Shown: one piece after another, positions 10,140 through 22,725 of the stretch
Layout: every line of letters starts with the position of its first letter
Position numbering within the stretch: the stretch's first letter is position 1
Source: Ornithorhynchus anatinus
Taxonomy: Eukaryota; Chordata; Mammalia; Monotremata; Ornithorhynchidae
DNA length: 64,000 nt
Reading direction: 5' to 3'
NCBI RefSeq assembly: GCF_004115215.2
Contig: NC_041738.1
Coordinates: forward strand, 51,052,172 to 51,116,171
Program-made: the position numbers and the translations under genes
The notes under the pieces: generated by a model
Seen by the model: only the letters and a program-made list of their open reading frames with translations
Told to the model about the DNA's origin: nothing
The model's database searches: none

Positions 10140-10515
10140 TGATTTATTGTCATCTACGCTGATCAGGGGAAACTTGCTCCCCCAGCCCCTTTCCTATGTC
10201 CTGCCTAGCCTGTCTCTCCTCTGCCCCACTTACTCCCTCCATTCTCCTTCTTCAGGTCATGTCCTGTCTCTGGCCTGGAATGCCCTCTTTCCTCAAATCC
10301 ACCATCCTTCCTGTCTCACAAACTCGTAAACTTGGCATTTTCCTTGACTCCTCTCTCTCATTCGACCCACACATTCTATCCATCACTAAATCCTGTTGGT
10401 CCCACCTTCACAACATCGCTAAAATCCTCTCTGTCCTCAATCACTCACCCTCTCCCACCTGGATTACTGCATCAGCCTCCTTGCTGGCCTCCCAAACCAA
10501 CTGGGGTCAGGAGGA
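10140..10515 (+). mobile_element. LINE-2, truncated, sense, end of reverse-transcriptase ORF
   Basis: The translated stretch KLGIFLDSSLSFDPHILSI followed by SHLHNIAKI is the conserved LINE-2 region C-terminal to the reverse-transcriptase core. It is open for only about 110 codons and lacks both ends. A decayed fragment. Confidence 0.8.
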
Positions 10516-11109
10516 GACTGAGGTGGGCTAAATCACTGCCTTAATTTCTCTGGAGAAAGATCAGAGCTGTCTTCCTCCTCCACTGAGAGAAAAGAAGGAA
10601 AGAGGTGAAACTGGAGCAGGAGGGATGTATTAGATATTAGATGTAATTACCCAGCCTTGCGGAATGAAGAGCACTAGAATGAGTGACAGAGGGAGATTGT
10701 CTTTGAAGCAGAGGGATGGTCACCTCCTTGAACTCAGGATTCTATAATTGTTTAGTTGTCTGGGAGACCAGAGCCTGAGTTTCTGGGGAGGAGGGCAAAA
10801 GAGGGATATCCCCGGCGGGGAGGAAGCCAAGAAGTCTGAAATAGGGCCAACTGCTCTCTTCCAGGAACTTAATCAAAATAATTGTCTAGAAGGAAGGACC
10901 ACAGTTAAATCCCACAGCTGGGGTCGAGTTGGAGTGTCTGGTGAAGAGGCAACTGGTGACCCCCCTAAAATGGGACCCTTCTCAATGCTCCTGAGGCAAA
11001 AGTGAAACAAAACCACTGAACAGAACCAGCAGGCTGCTCATATCCTACGACAGATGCTTCCTTGGGTTGTCCCTTGAATGAGCCTCTTGCCTTCTGATCT
11101 AAGAGTCTG

Positions 11110-11432
11110 GTACTTTTTTTATGGTATTTGTTAAGTGCTTACTATGTGCTCAGCACTGTACTAAGGGCTGGGGTAGATACAAGATAATCAGATTGGACAC
11201 AGTGCCTGGCACATAGTAAGCACTTCAATACCAGAAAAAGAAAAAAAAAAACAGTCCCACATGGTGCTCACAGTCTTACTCTCCATTTTACAGATGAGGT
11301 AACTGAGGCACAGAGAAGTTAAGTGACTTGCCTAAGGTCACATAGCAGACAAGTGTCAGAGTCCAAATTAGAACCCAGATCCTCTGACTCCCAGGTCTGT
11401 GCTTTTTCCACTAGACCATGCTGCTTTCTGGA
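11110..11432 (-). repeat. Mon-1 SINE, antisense, near full length
   Basis: Runs from tggtatttgttaagtgctta to the tRNA-like head near 11,430 (ccactagaccatgctgcttt). It is interrupted near 11,205-11,250 by a small tail duplication and an A-rich run. Confidence 0.85.
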
Positions 11433-11620
11433 AGCTCAACTATTCTGGACTGCCTCAAATTAAGATCTCAGAACGTTCTGTAGGTTCAGGAAGATGTGTT
11501 TTTCCTCCTGCTCCCACTGTAGGGATGTAATTTATGTCTGCCTGTCCCCTGTGAGACTGAAAGTACCTTCCAGGCTAGAGGTGAGCCCTTTATTTTATAC
11601 TTTCTCCAGGGCTTAGTATT

Positions 11621-12050
11621 CATTCATTCATTCATTCAATCGTATTTATTGAGCGCTTACTATGTGCACAGCACTGTACTAAGCGCTTGGAATGTACAAT
11701 TCAGCAACAGATAGAGACAATCCCTGACCAACAACGGGCTCGCAGTCTAAAAGGGGGAGAGAGATAACAAAACAAAACAAGTAGACAGGCATCGATACCA
11801 TCAAGATAAATAGAATCATAGATATACACACATCATTAATAAAATAGAATAATAAATAACGTATAAAAATATGCACAAGTGCTGTGGGGAGGGGAAAGGG
11901 GTAGAGCAGAGGGAGGGAGGAGGGGGAATGGCGGGGAGGAGGGGCAGAGGGAAAGGAAGGGCTCAGTTTGGGAAGGCCTCCTGGAGGGGGTGAGCGCTCA
12001 GTAGGGCTTAGTACAGTGCTCTCCATACAGTAGGCTGAATAAAGACCAAT
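11621..12050 (-). mobile_element. LINE-2 3' end, antisense
   Basis: Begins with the (ttca)n tail, then tcgtatttattgagcgctta, followed by about 350 bp of LINE-2 3' region with the typical acaaaacaagtagacaggca and the gaaggcctcctggaggggg motif. Confidence 0.8.
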
Positions 12051-12244
12051 GATTGATTGGGGCAGAGTTGTCCTATTTTTGAGAATACAGAGGCACCAAA
12101 ATGGGAATGGGATTATTCTGGGGTTTCCAGGGAAGTCATACAAATAGACATCATGCATCTATTGACAAAACACTGCTTTTCTCTCAGAAAAGAAGCATCT
12201 GGTTCATTTTCAAAGACTAGGATCCCTCTGCTCCCATTTCTAAT

Positions 12245-14100
12245 GATAATGATGACATTTCTTAGGCACCTATGTGCCACATGAGAAGCAATGTGGCCTA
12301 GTGAAAAGAACACACACAGGATCTGGGTTCTAACCCTTACTCTGTCATTAGCCTGCTGAATGACCGTGGGTAAGTCACTGAACTTCTCTGTACCTCAGTT
12401 ACCTCATCTGCACAATAGGGATTAAATCTTCCACCCCTTTATTTAGATAGTTCCCTGTGGGACAGGGAATGTGTCCAACCTAATTATCTTGTACGTACTC
12501 CGGCAAATAGTACAGTGCCTGCACACTTTGCTCCTCCAATGTCAACCTAATCGCTGTACCGCAATCTCATCTATTTCATCGCTGACCCCTCGCCCACATC
12601 CTGTTTCTGGCCTCTTCATATCTGACAGAGGATCACTCTCCCCACCTTCATTATTAAAAGCACATCTTCTCCAGGAGGCCTTTCCTGACTACATCCTCAT
12701 TTCCTCTTCTCCCAATCGCTTCTGTCGCCTTTGCTCCCTTTATTCACCCCTCCATCAGCCCCACAGCCTCAGTTGCCTCATCTGCAATATGGGGATTGAG
12801 ACTGTGAACCCCAAGTGGGACAACCTGCTCACCTTGTATCTACCCCAGTGCTTAGAACAGTGCTTGGCACATAGTGAGCACTTAACAAATACCATCATCA
12901 GTATATACATATCCCTGTTCTGCCACTTGTCAGCTGTGTGACTGTGGGCAAGTCACTTAACGTCTCTGTGCCTCAGTTCCCTCATCTGTAAAATGGGGAT
13001 TAAGACTGTGAGCCTCATGTGGGACGACCCGATTACCCTGTATCTACCCCAGCGCTTAGAACACTGCTCTGCACATAGTAAGCGCTTAACAAATACCAAC
13101 ATTATTATTATTATTATTTGTAATTTATCTACATTAATGTCTGTCTCCCCAATAGACCATAACCTCACTGTGGTAGGGAACCTGTCTATCAACTCTATAT
13201 ATTGTACTTTCCCAAGTGTTTAGTACAGTGCTCTGTATAGAGTAAGTGCTCAATAAATGCAATTGATTGATTGATTGCCCTGCACATATTACCACCTTTA
13301 AGTGCTTAACAGTTTAAAAAAAAAAAAAGCCCTGGAGTAGATAGAAGAATTTAGATAGGAAACACTCTCTTTTCCACAGAGAGAAATAGTAGGTATCTTG
13401 TCTCCATTTCATAAATGTGGAAATGAAACCACAAAGCTGTTAAGTAACTTGGCGAAGATCACACAGCAGGTGAGAAGCAGAACCAGAATTAGAACCCAAG
13501 TTTCTGGACTTCTAGTCCTGTGCTCTTTCCACTAGGCCTCGCTGCTTCTTTCTCTTTGGACAGCTAGACTGTAAACTCATTGTGGGCAGGGAATGTGTCC
13601 CCCTTCTAGATTGTGAGCCCATCGTTGGGTATGGATTGTCTCTGTTGCCGAATTGTACTGTCCAATTGTACTGCACACAGTAAGTGCTCAATAAATACGA
13701 CTGAATGAATGAATGTCAGTTATATTGTACTCTTCCAAGCGCTTAACACAGTGCTCTGCACACAGTAAGTGCTCAATAAATACGATTGACTGGTTGACCT
13801 CCCTGAGCCTTAGCACCCCATCAGACCCAAGAAAGAAGAGGAGGTGATAATAATGTTGGTATTTAAGCACTTACTATGTGCAGAGCACTGTTCTAAGCGC
13901 TGGGTAGATACAGGGTAATCAGGTTGTCCCACATGAGGCTCACAGTCTTAATCCCCATTTTACAGATGAGGTAACTGAGGCACCGAGAAGTGAAGTGACT
14001 TGCCCAAAGTCACACAGCTGATAGGTAGCAGAGCCGGGATTAGAACCCATGACCTCTGACTCCTAAGCCCGTGCTCTTTCCACTGAGCCTCAGCAGAGAG
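12245..14100. repeat. Mon-1 / LINE-2 / MIR-like mosaic
   Basis: In order: a sense Mon-1 (12,283-12,520), a sense LINE-2 3' fragment (12,530-12,770), two sense Mon-1 bodies (12,766-12,900 and 12,915-13,115, the second ending in ATT repeats), a LINE-2 tail to 13,290, an older diverged antisense MIR-like copy (13,295-13,555), two LINE-2 tails (13,560-13,800) and an antisense Mon-1 (13,847-14,100). Confidence 0.8.
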
Positions 14101-15460
14101 TTCATTCACATCTGCCCTCCGTTCACAATCACTCTGGCATTACCCCTTCTTCTCCACCCTTCCTCTGCAGCTGGTTGGGAGGTTTCCTTGGAACCCACCG
14201 GGGTTCCCAGTCAACTGGGTGATCCTGGGGCAGTAACCCCACTCCCCATTCCCCAGTATTCTCATCCTGGACCTTACGCCCTCTTTCTCCCTCTCTCTGT
14301 CTCTCTACCTCCTCCCTTCCTTCCCTCACCAAGAACTTGAAGCATTCTGCCCTCCTCACCCTCTCCTTTTTCTCCCACCCCCTCGGAGGCCACCAGGGAA
14401 GCCAAGGAGATGATGGGGAGTTGGAATTCACAAGGGGCACAAGAAGGGACATGAGGCTTGGGAAGGAGAGCCGGGGATTAGGAGAGAAGGACAGCTGGAT
14501 TCGGGGAGGGAGAGAGATTTCGGAGGAGGAACTGGGGGAAGCCAAGCCTCGAGAGATGGGGCGCCAGGGAAACAAAGGGCAGGAAACCCAAAGCCCTTGG
14601 AATGGGACACACCCGGGGGGTTCTGTCTGGGAAAGGGTTAAGTCTGTGGCCTGAGTGGGGGAACGGAGGAATGGGGCAGAGACAAAAGAGGAGGCCAGGG
14701 GCTGGAATGCAATTGATATGGAGGGGGTGGGAGCCGCCCTCCACAGCAGTTACCATCTCAATGGCTCATTAACACATATGCAAAGGAGTGGTGAGAAATC
14801 CCCAGCCCCCTTTCCGGTCCCACAGAGACACAAAGGAGGACAGAAGCCTTGGCCTTTCTCTCTTTTGAGTCAGGAGAAGGAAACTGAGGCACAGATAGGG
14901 TACTCTGTACCAAAACACAATTCAGGTCTTCCACCCACCCCCACTACAAAATCGCCCCCTGTTTGCATTTCCCGCCCAGTGGGTAGACCTGGGCACGACG
15001 CGGGACCTCTAGACCAGGAGAGCTGTGGGGTGGGTGGATTGGAGCATGGAGGAGACAAGATTTCTCTCCCACATCTGGGAGCTCTGGAGGGTTCAGATTG
15101 GGATGGGTGAACCGAAGTCCAGGAAGGGGAGGAAGTATCCGTGGGAGCTAAGAGACCCGGGGAGCTTAAGGCTCTTAACCTGCCCTCTGGAGGAACAAAG
15201 GAAGGTGGGGGCGTGGGGGTGGGGGCAGATCTTTGGGGATCTGCAGCAGGGTCTGGGGAGGAAGGCCTCTGGCCCAGAAGAAGTGGGGAGAGGCCACTGG
15301 AAGGATGCAGGCACAAGCAGACATCCTGTTGGAGCAGATGGGGCCTTTGTCTCAGGGTCCAAGATTTAGGGGCCCTCTTACTTCCTAGAGGACCTTGACT
15401 AGGGGTGGCCCCTTACAGCTCCAGTGGATACTGGACCCCCAGATTTTGACATCATATGGA
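14101..15460. other. Unique intergenic sequence, no gene seen
   Basis: 1.3 kb without recognised repeats. No splice-bounded or ATG-initiated frame looked protein-like. Around 14,755-14,790 an AT-rich island in GC-rich surroundings carries ggctcattaacacatatgca then aag, including an octamer-like ATGCAAAG. This is the best conserved-noncoding candidate here, but unproven. Confidence 0.4.
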
Positions 15461-16870
15461 GAGAAGCAGAATGGCCTAATGGAAAGAGCCCAGATCTGGG
15501 AGTCAGGAGATGGGGGTTCTAACCCCAGGACTATCCACTTTCCTGCTCTGTGATCTTGGGAAAGTCACAACTTCCACGTGCCTCATTTTGGCCCTCTATC
15601 TATCTCACTACCAGCCCCTGGCCCACCTCCTGCAACTCTTTCCCCCTTCATATCCAACAGACCACCACTCTCCCCACCTCCAAAACCTCATAATTACACC
15701 TCCCCTTTTCCTCTGCTCCTCCTCCCCTCCCCATCACTCCTACTCCCTCCCTCTGCTCTACCCCCTTCCCCGCCCCACAGCACTAGTGTATATTTGTACG
15801 TATTTATTGTTCTATTTTATTGATGTGTATATGTCTATAATTCTACTTATCTATTTTGATGCTATTGATGCCTGTCTACTTGTTTTGTTGTCCGTCTCCC
15901 CCTTCTAGACTGTTAGCCCATTGTTGAGTAGGGATTGTCTCTATCTGTTGCCCAATTGTACTTTTCCAAGGGCTTAGTACAGTGCTCTGCACATAGTAAG
16001 CGCTCAATAAATACGATTGAATGAATGAATCTCCAAGAGTCCTTGCCCGACTAAGCCTTAATTTCCCCTCTTCCCTCTCCCTTTTGTATTGCCCTTGCAC
16101 TTTAGATTTGTACCCTTTATTCAAATCAACCTCAGCCCCAGAGCACTGTTTGTACATATCTGCAATGCATTTTAATAGCTGTCTCCCCTGCTAGACTGTA
16201 AGCTCCTTGCAGGTATGTAACATGTCTACCAACTCTGTTATATTGTACTCTCCCAAGCGCTTAGTAGTGCTCTGCACACAGTACGTGTTCAATAAATATG
16301 ACCAACAGCTAAAGGGATGATATCCATTCTTCCTCCTTCTTAGATTGTAAGCTCCATGTGGGACAGGACTGCTCACGCTTCACTCTTTTAACGCCAACCC
16401 ACTCTATCTTGATCTTGTCTACCTTGCCACCAAACTCTGGCCTACATCCTGCTTTTGGCCGGAAAAGTCCTCCTTCCTTATAGCCCACAGACCATCACTC
16501 TCCTCATTTGCAAAGCCTTAGTAAAAGCACATCTCCAAGGGACCTTCCCCGACTAAGCCTTCATTTCTTCTTCTTCTACTCCCTTCTGTGTCACCTTTGC
16601 ATTTGAATTTATACCCTTTATTCCCCCTTTCCTCAGCTCAGTAGCACTTATGTACACACCCATAGTTTATTTATATTAATATCTTTCTCCCCCTCCAGAC
16701 TAAGCTCGTAGTGGGCAGGGAACACATCTACTGTTATACTGCCCTTTCCCAAGTGCTCTGCACACAGTAAGCCCTCAATAAATACGACCGATAACCCAAT
16801 TACCTATCTACCCCAGTGCTTAGTACAGTGTTTGGCACATAGAGAGTGCTTAGCAAATGCCATTACCACT
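15461..16870 (+). repeat. Sense Mon-1 and three LINE-2 3' ends
   Basis: A Mon-1 head and body (15,461-15,585) runs into a LINE-2 3' end (15,590-16,030, with tail attgaatgaatgaat). A second LINE-2 tail follows (16,180-16,310). A third, more diverged LINE-2 3' end (16,380-16,800) is followed by a Mon-1 tail to 16,870. Confidence 0.8.
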
Positions 16871-17727
16871 AGGTACCATTTTGCAGAAGTCTGCAGCTGC
16901 CTGAACGTAGACCATCCCTATAGGGGAATCCCAGCAGCCCACCCCTTGCTCCAGAGCCACTGCGTTCTCTTCCCAGTTGTCCCTGAATATGGATACTGCT
17001 TCCAGGCTGCACAATTTGGTGGCAGAAGCGGATGCAGTGGGAGGTTAAGTGCTGAAAATAAAAGTGCCAGACATAAAGGCATCCAGTGCCATATCTGTAT
17101 TGAATATCTTCTCCCCCCCCCACCCCATCCCTCTCCACGATATATAGTGCAGTGTTCTCCACCCAGTGAGCATGTAATGCCGACTGGCCCTTGGCTGCAA
17201 TGCAGGGGGACCACTGGGCTTTAAAGGAGATGTCTTCTATGCTCCAAACCAGAGGCACTGGTTGAAAGAGACTGGGCTTGCTCAGGTCTGATCTGAAAGA
17301 CCAGTTGGGAGGTTTTCCAGAACTTTTATTTCTCCTCTTCCTTCGATTTATGCCTTCTGGACATCCCACTCCGAAACGCCTCAGCAGCAATTAAACTAGA
17401 GGAAGAGTAAGTTCATCTTACTACTTATAGTGCTCTGTACATAGTAAGTGCTCACCGAATACTGTTGTTTACTTGCATCTTAAGAGAAAAGTCTGTGGGG
17501 GAGGAGGCCAAAACTATCCACTCTGTAGTAATTTCTCCTTTTGAGTTTCTTTGATCCAGCTAGGCCGGCACAAAGGCCAGCCCAGCCAGGCTTGGACAGA
17601 CCATTTCAAGCTGAGTGGAAGGCACATAAGGCGCTATTGTTGGGACACAACTGAATACAGCATAGGTCTTTGTCAGTAGGCTCCCGGAACTTCCCCTGGG
17701 ACCACTGATGCCATGAATAACAATAAT
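16871..17727. other. Mostly unique sequence, no gene seen
   Basis: Open frames here are short, lack splice context and do not resemble proteins. A LINE-2/Mon-1 tail lies near 17,425-17,465. Confidence 0.4.
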
Positions 17728-17995
17728 AATTGTGATATTTGTTACTTGCTTACTATGTGCCAGGCACTGTACTAAGTGCTGGGGTGGATACAAGCAAATC
17801 GGGTTGGATGCGGTCCCTGTCCCTTGTGGGGTGCACAGTCTCAATCCCCATTTCACAGATGAAGTAACTGAGGCAGAGAGGAAATGAAGAGACTTGCCCA
17901 AGGTCACACAGCAGAGAAGTGGTGGAACTGCGATTAGTAGTCATAACCTTCTGACTCCCGGGCCCGTGCTCTATCCACTCTGCCCTGCCTTCCCA
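17728..17995 (-). repeat. Mon-1 SINE, antisense, near full length
   Basis: Runs from tgatatttgttacttgctta to the head ccgtgctctatccactctgc. Diverged from the Mon-1 consensus. Confidence 0.85.
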
Positions 17996-19114
17996 GAGTG
18001 CAGTCACAGGGCCTTTTCTAATACCTTTTACTCAACTTGGCTTGGCACAGGTCAGGTGGAGTCACTGTGGGTCCCAGGACTCCATTCGGGCTGGGAGTGG
18101 AGTGGGCTGAACCAGATTGTGAAATTGTGGCTTGTGAAGGTTCCAAAGTGCTGATGTGAACTGACTCCCTTTTTTTTCCCCCAAATTCAATCACCGGGTA
18201 GTTCTTTGTTGTTTTCATTCAGTCTGACCCCTGAAGTTCCCGGGTTTCCAAATCGTCTGTTTTCTTCACCCTCCTGCCAGACCATTACATCCAGCATCGT
18301 CTCCCCCCCACCGCCCCGCCTACCCACTAAGGTCATCCGCTCTGAATCGCTGCTCATTCACTGGGCAGTTCGACGTTTCCCATTTTTTTTAGGGCTAACG
18401 CTAGGTGCCATACAAAACAAAAGTCAATCAAAAATTCCTGCCCTGAAAGCATACAATCTAAATACCTGGGAAAGTTCATAACAGAGAATCCCAACAAAAG
18501 AGTCCACTCTGGACAGTTTCCAGATTAGAAAGCTGCAGTTTATGGGGCTGGAGATTGAGTGGGGTGGGCTGGCCTGCTGTGCCGGACCTTGTTCAGGAAA
18601 GGCTAAGGCCAAGGGGAAAGCAAAAATAAACCACAGAAGAGGAGCACAGGAACTGGATGTCGTGTAGGCAAAACAAGAAGCTCAGGGGTACAAGGTCACT
18701 CCCTTGTCGCAACAGGAAAATGAGTCTGCGTTTCCTGTAACGGGGTAAGCAGGCCCCCAAGAGTTAAAATCAAGGGCCCATACACTCTGGCCTTGGTCAC
18801 AACATTCATGGCCCCAGCTCCCTTTGGAGTGGGTTTGAGGACTGGATGGGTGCTCAGTATACAGTAGGCGCTCAATAAATACGACTGACTGGTCAGGTCC
18901 TGAGATCGAATACCCAGGTCAAGGGAGCTAGAGCCTTGACCCAGGTGGAGGGAGGCAGGAATCCTGGACGATTGCTTGATCTTCAGCTGTCACTGCAAAA
19001 AAGGGAACTTTTGTTAAGAATCCCTAACTGTAGTAACAACCATTAAGTTTTCTAATACGTTTTTATAGCATTATGGACAAACTGGAAAAAGGCAAGGAGA
19101 GAAAGGAGACTGTT
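17996..19114. other. Unique intergenic sequence, no gene seen
   Basis: About 1.1 kb holding only a short LINE-2 tail at 18,845-18,890. No promoter or coding signal recognised. Confidence 0.4.
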
Positions 19115-20157
19115 GCGGGCAGAGACTGTGTCTACCAACTCTGTTATATTGTACTCTCCCAAGTGCAGAGCACAGCGAGCAGCAGTGTGGCCTAATGGAA
19201 AGAGCCCGGGCTTGTAAATCAGAGGATGAGGGTTCTAATCCCAGCTCTGCCACTTGTCTGCTGTGTGACCTTGGGCAAGCCATTTCACTTCTCTGTCAGT
19301 CACCTCATCTGTAAAATGGGGATGAAGACCGTGAGCCCCACGTGGACAACCTGACTACCTTCTATCTACCCCAGCGCTTAGAACAGTGTTTGGCACACAG
19401 TGCTTAACCAATATTATTATTACAGTGCTTTGCACACAATAAGCACCCGATACAGTTGATTGATTGAGGAGAAGACTTACCTTCTGGGGCCTCTCCCTTC
19501 TTGCAGCCTCTCTCCATGCTATCCTGATGGGTCGAGGAGAATGACATCCCAATTCATGCACAGGAAACACCTGTTAATAAAGTCCTGCGTCATGTTTGCT
19601 TAATGAAAATCCTCCCTGGGTACTTCATACCCTGCTTGTGCTCCTCTTGAATCCCTAGTTTCTTTGTGGATGAACTGAGAGATGGGGGACAATCAGAAAG
19701 GGGACATTTTTCTACACCTTGGTGAAATTCCTTTAAAATTTAGTAACTGTGGTATTTGTTAAGCGCTTACTATGTGTCAGGCACTGTACTAGGCTTTGGG
19801 ATAGAGGCAGGCAAATCAGGTTGGGCACAGACCCTGCCCTACATGGGGCTCTCCATCTTAATCCCCATTTTACAGATGAGGTAAAGGCACAGAGAGTGAG
19901 GTGACTTTCCCAAGGTCACACAGAAGGTAAGTGGTAGAACCAACATCAGACCCCGGGTCCTTCTGTCTCCCAGGCCCCTGCTGTATCTGCTACACCACAC
20001 TGCTTGTTTTGTTTTGCTTTCCGTCTCCCCCGTTTGGACTGTGAGCCTCTTATTGGGCAGGGATGGTCTCTATCTGTTGCCGAATTGTCCATTCCAAGCA
20101 CTTTAGTACAGTGCTCTGCACATAGTAAGCGCTCAATAAATAGGATTGAATGAACTG
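19115..20157. repeat. Mon-1 copies in both orientations with LINE-2 tails
   Basis: LINE-2 tail 19,115-19,170; sense Mon-1 19,172-19,430; tail 19,425-19,468; unique 19,470-19,740; antisense Mon-1 19,742-20,005; LINE-2 tail 20,010-20,155. Confidence 0.8.
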
Positions 20158-20387
20158 CTTCTCATTTCGAGTCTACTGGTCTCCATTCCTGAGTCCCCAG
20201 AGCCGGCGACCGGACACATTTGCAAATTTAGGTGTGAGAGTGAGGGCAAAGGATCGAGAATCCTTAACTTACCCTCCTGCTCGGCTCTGTCTCCCAGAAG
20301 TGGAGGGTGGTGGGAGGACACCAGGGCCACCTGGGATGTAGGGGAGAAAGAGAGAGAGAAAAGGGGCAGGGAAAGTGGTGCAGGGTT

Positions 20388-20905
20388 GGAGAAGCAGCGT
20401 GGCTCAGCGGAAAGAGCCCGGTCTGGGGAGTCTGAGGTCACGGGTTCTAATGCTAACAATAAGGATGGCATTTGTTAAGCGCTTACTATGTGCAAAGCAC
20501 TGTTCCAAGCGCTGGAGAGGATAGAGAGTGATCAGGTTGTTCCACGTGGGGCTCCCAGTCTTCATCCCCATTTTACAGATGAGGTCACCGAGGCCCGGGG
20601 CAGTGACGTATTCAAAGCCACACAGCTGACAAGTGGCGGCGGCGGGATTAGAACCCATGACCTCTGGCTCCCAAGCCCGGGCTCTTTCCACCGAGCTCCG
20701 CTGCTTCTCAGCTCCATCGCTCGTCGGCCGTGTGACCTGGGGCCGGTCACTTCCCTTCTCCGGGGCCTCAGTTCCCTCCTCTGGAAAATGGGGCCGAAGA
20801 CCGGGAGTCCCACGTGGGACCCCCCGATGACTTCGTATCCCCCCTCCGCGCTTAGAGCAGGGCTTGGCACCTAGCAAGCGCTCCACGACCACCACCATTA
20901 TTCCT
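20388..20905. repeat. Nested Mon-1: antisense copy inserted into a sense copy
   Basis: A sense Mon-1 head (20,388-20,453) stops in the middle of its B-box region. A complete antisense Mon-1 follows (20,454-20,706). The sense body then resumes (about 20,710-20,905, ending in ccaccaccattatt). Both copies are unusually CpG-rich. The inner copy is necessarily the later insertion. Confidence 0.75.
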
Positions 20906-22000
20906 GGAGCACCAAAGGGGTTCCTCCCCCGCCCCCCGGCCGCTGAGCTCCCTCCGGGACAAGGAGGCTGTGGGCGGGCCCCTCACCGCAGCTGGGCTCA
21001 CCTCGGGCCCGGCTCGGGCGGGATAAGAGGGGGCTAAGGCGGGGGCGGAGGGGCAGCGGGGTGGGCGGGCAGCGGGAGATGGGGCGGGGCCGGGGCCCGG
21101 GCCCGGAGGGGGCTCGGGGGCAGCGGGGGCAGCGGGGGGCAGGCGCCGGCCGGGGGGCCCAAGAGGCGGGAGTAGGCGGGGCGGGCCGGCAGGACGGGGA
21201 GGGTCTGCGGGGGCGGGGACGCCGGCTTCGGGAGGGGCGGCGGGCGCAGGGGCTCGGGCAGGGCGGGGAGGGGCCGGTGGGCGGCCGGAGGGGCGCGGGA
21301 GGGCAGGCGGGGCAGGTCCTGTTCGGGGGAGGCGGCCGGGGTCGGGGTCGGGGCCGGGGCGCCCGGAGGGAGGACGGGCAGGGCCCGGTGCGGGGAACCG
21401 GCGGGAGGCCAGGGCGGCCGGGGGCGGGCGGGCAGCTGCGGGAGGAGCGGCAGGTCCGGGCCCGGGGGCGGCGGGGGCGGCGGCGGGGGCGGCGGCGGGG
21501 ACAGGACGGACGGAAGCGCGGGGAGCGGCGGGTGAGGGAGGAGCGGCGGGTGGGGGGCGGGCGGGCGGAGCGACCGGCGGGGCCACGTGGCCAACTGGCG
21601 GATGGGGAGGACGAGGCGATGAGATGGGGAGGAGGAGGAGGAGGAGGAGGGGATGATGAGGAGGGGAGGGGAGGAGGAGATGAGATGAAGAGGGGCTGAG
21701 GAGGGAATGAGAGGCTGATGAAGGGCTGGGGGGGCTGGGGGGCGGGGGGGGGGGGGGAAATGAGGAAGGGACGGAGGAGAAAAGGCACGTCAAGCCGCCA
21801 TCGCCGCCCGCCCGCCCACCCGCCGGCCTCGGCAGAAAGCCGCCCCCCTCGACAACCGCGCATGCGCACCCCCCTCCCAACGGTCTTCCGAGCGCGCGCC
21901 CGCGCGCGAGGACCGCATTGGTCAAGGGCCCGCCCCCTCCCCCCCCCCCCAAGTGGACTTTGGCGCCGCCTGCCGCGGGGTGGTTTCCATGGTAACCGCA
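20906..22000. promoter_or_regulatory. Orphan CpG island with NRF1, NF-Y, E2F and RFX-type sites
   Basis: Very GC-rich. In 140 bp it holds a palindromic NRF1 site GCGCATGCGC (21,858-21,867), an inverted CCAAT box ATTGG (21,917-21,921), an E2F-type TTTGGCGC (21,959-21,966) and an almost perfect RFX X-box, GTTTCCATGGTAAC (21,983-21,996). This is the make-up of a constitutive or ciliary/cell-cycle promoter. Minus-strand donors CGAG|GTGAGC and TGCG|GTGAGG lie near 21,000 and 20,985, so a leftward transcript with a GC-rich first exon is one possibility. No known gene was recognised on either side. The 21,061-21,600 core is a diverged GC-rich tandem repeat. Confidence 0.5.
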
Positions 22001-22024
22001 CGACCCGCCCGCTCGTAGCCTCTC

Positions 22025-22725
22025 ATCGACCCCGTGAACCCCACGTGGGACAGAGACCGTCTCCGGCGCCTAGTCCAGTGCCTGGCACGTAGTAAGCGCT
22101 TAAGACGGTGAGCCCCACGTGGGACAACTTGACCACCTTCTGTCGACCCCGGCGCTTGGAACGGTGCTTGGCACATAGTAAGCACCTAACACCTACCACA
22201 ATTGTTACAGAGAAGGAGAGTGGCTCCGTGGAAAGAGCACGGGCTGGGGAGTCAGAGGTCATGGCTTCACTTCTCTGGGCCTCAGTTCCCTCAACTGTAA
22301 AATGGGGATGAAGACTGGGAGCCCCACGTGGGACAACCTGGTATCCTCTCCAGCACTTAGAACAGTGCTTGGCACATAGTAAGCGCTCAACAAATAGCAG
22401 CATTATTCTTATTGTTAATAGTAATAATGACATTGGTTAAGGGCTTACTACATGCCAAGCACTGTTCTAAGTGCTGATAATAATGTTAGTATTTGTTAAG
22501 CGCTTACCATGTGCCGCTGGGGTAGAGACAGGGTAAGCAGGTTGTCCCACGTGAGGCTTCACAGCCTTCATCCCCATTTTACAGATGAGGTCACTGAGGC
22601 ACCGAGAAGTGAAGTGACTTGCCCAAAGCCACACAGCTGACAGGTGGCGGAGCTAGGATTCGAACTCATGACCCCTGACTCCTAAGCCCGGGCTCTTGCC
22701 ACTGAGCCACGATGTGACAGTAATA
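22025..22725. repeat. Mon-1 cluster beside the orphan CpG island
   Basis: Two sense partial tails (22,029-22,100 and 22,100-22,205), a sense copy with an internal deletion (22,208-22,415) and two antisense pieces (22,425-22,475 and 22,478-22,722). CpG-richer than copies elsewhere in the window. Confidence 0.8.

Noticed and set aside
10140-10515. Novel gene from a 110-codon frame
   Set aside because: It is the LINE-2 ORF2 C-terminal region.
20852-22001. Two overlapping minus-strand open frames of about 366 codons
   Set aside because: Both lack an ATG at the reported start and are open because the DNA is so GC-rich; each is Pro/Ala/Arg low complexity. Kept only as a CpG island with one periodic frame flagged.
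22200-22420. Functional tRNA gene
   Set aside because: A/B-box-like words belong to Mon-1, a tRNA-derived SINE; no cloverleaf beyond the SINE head.
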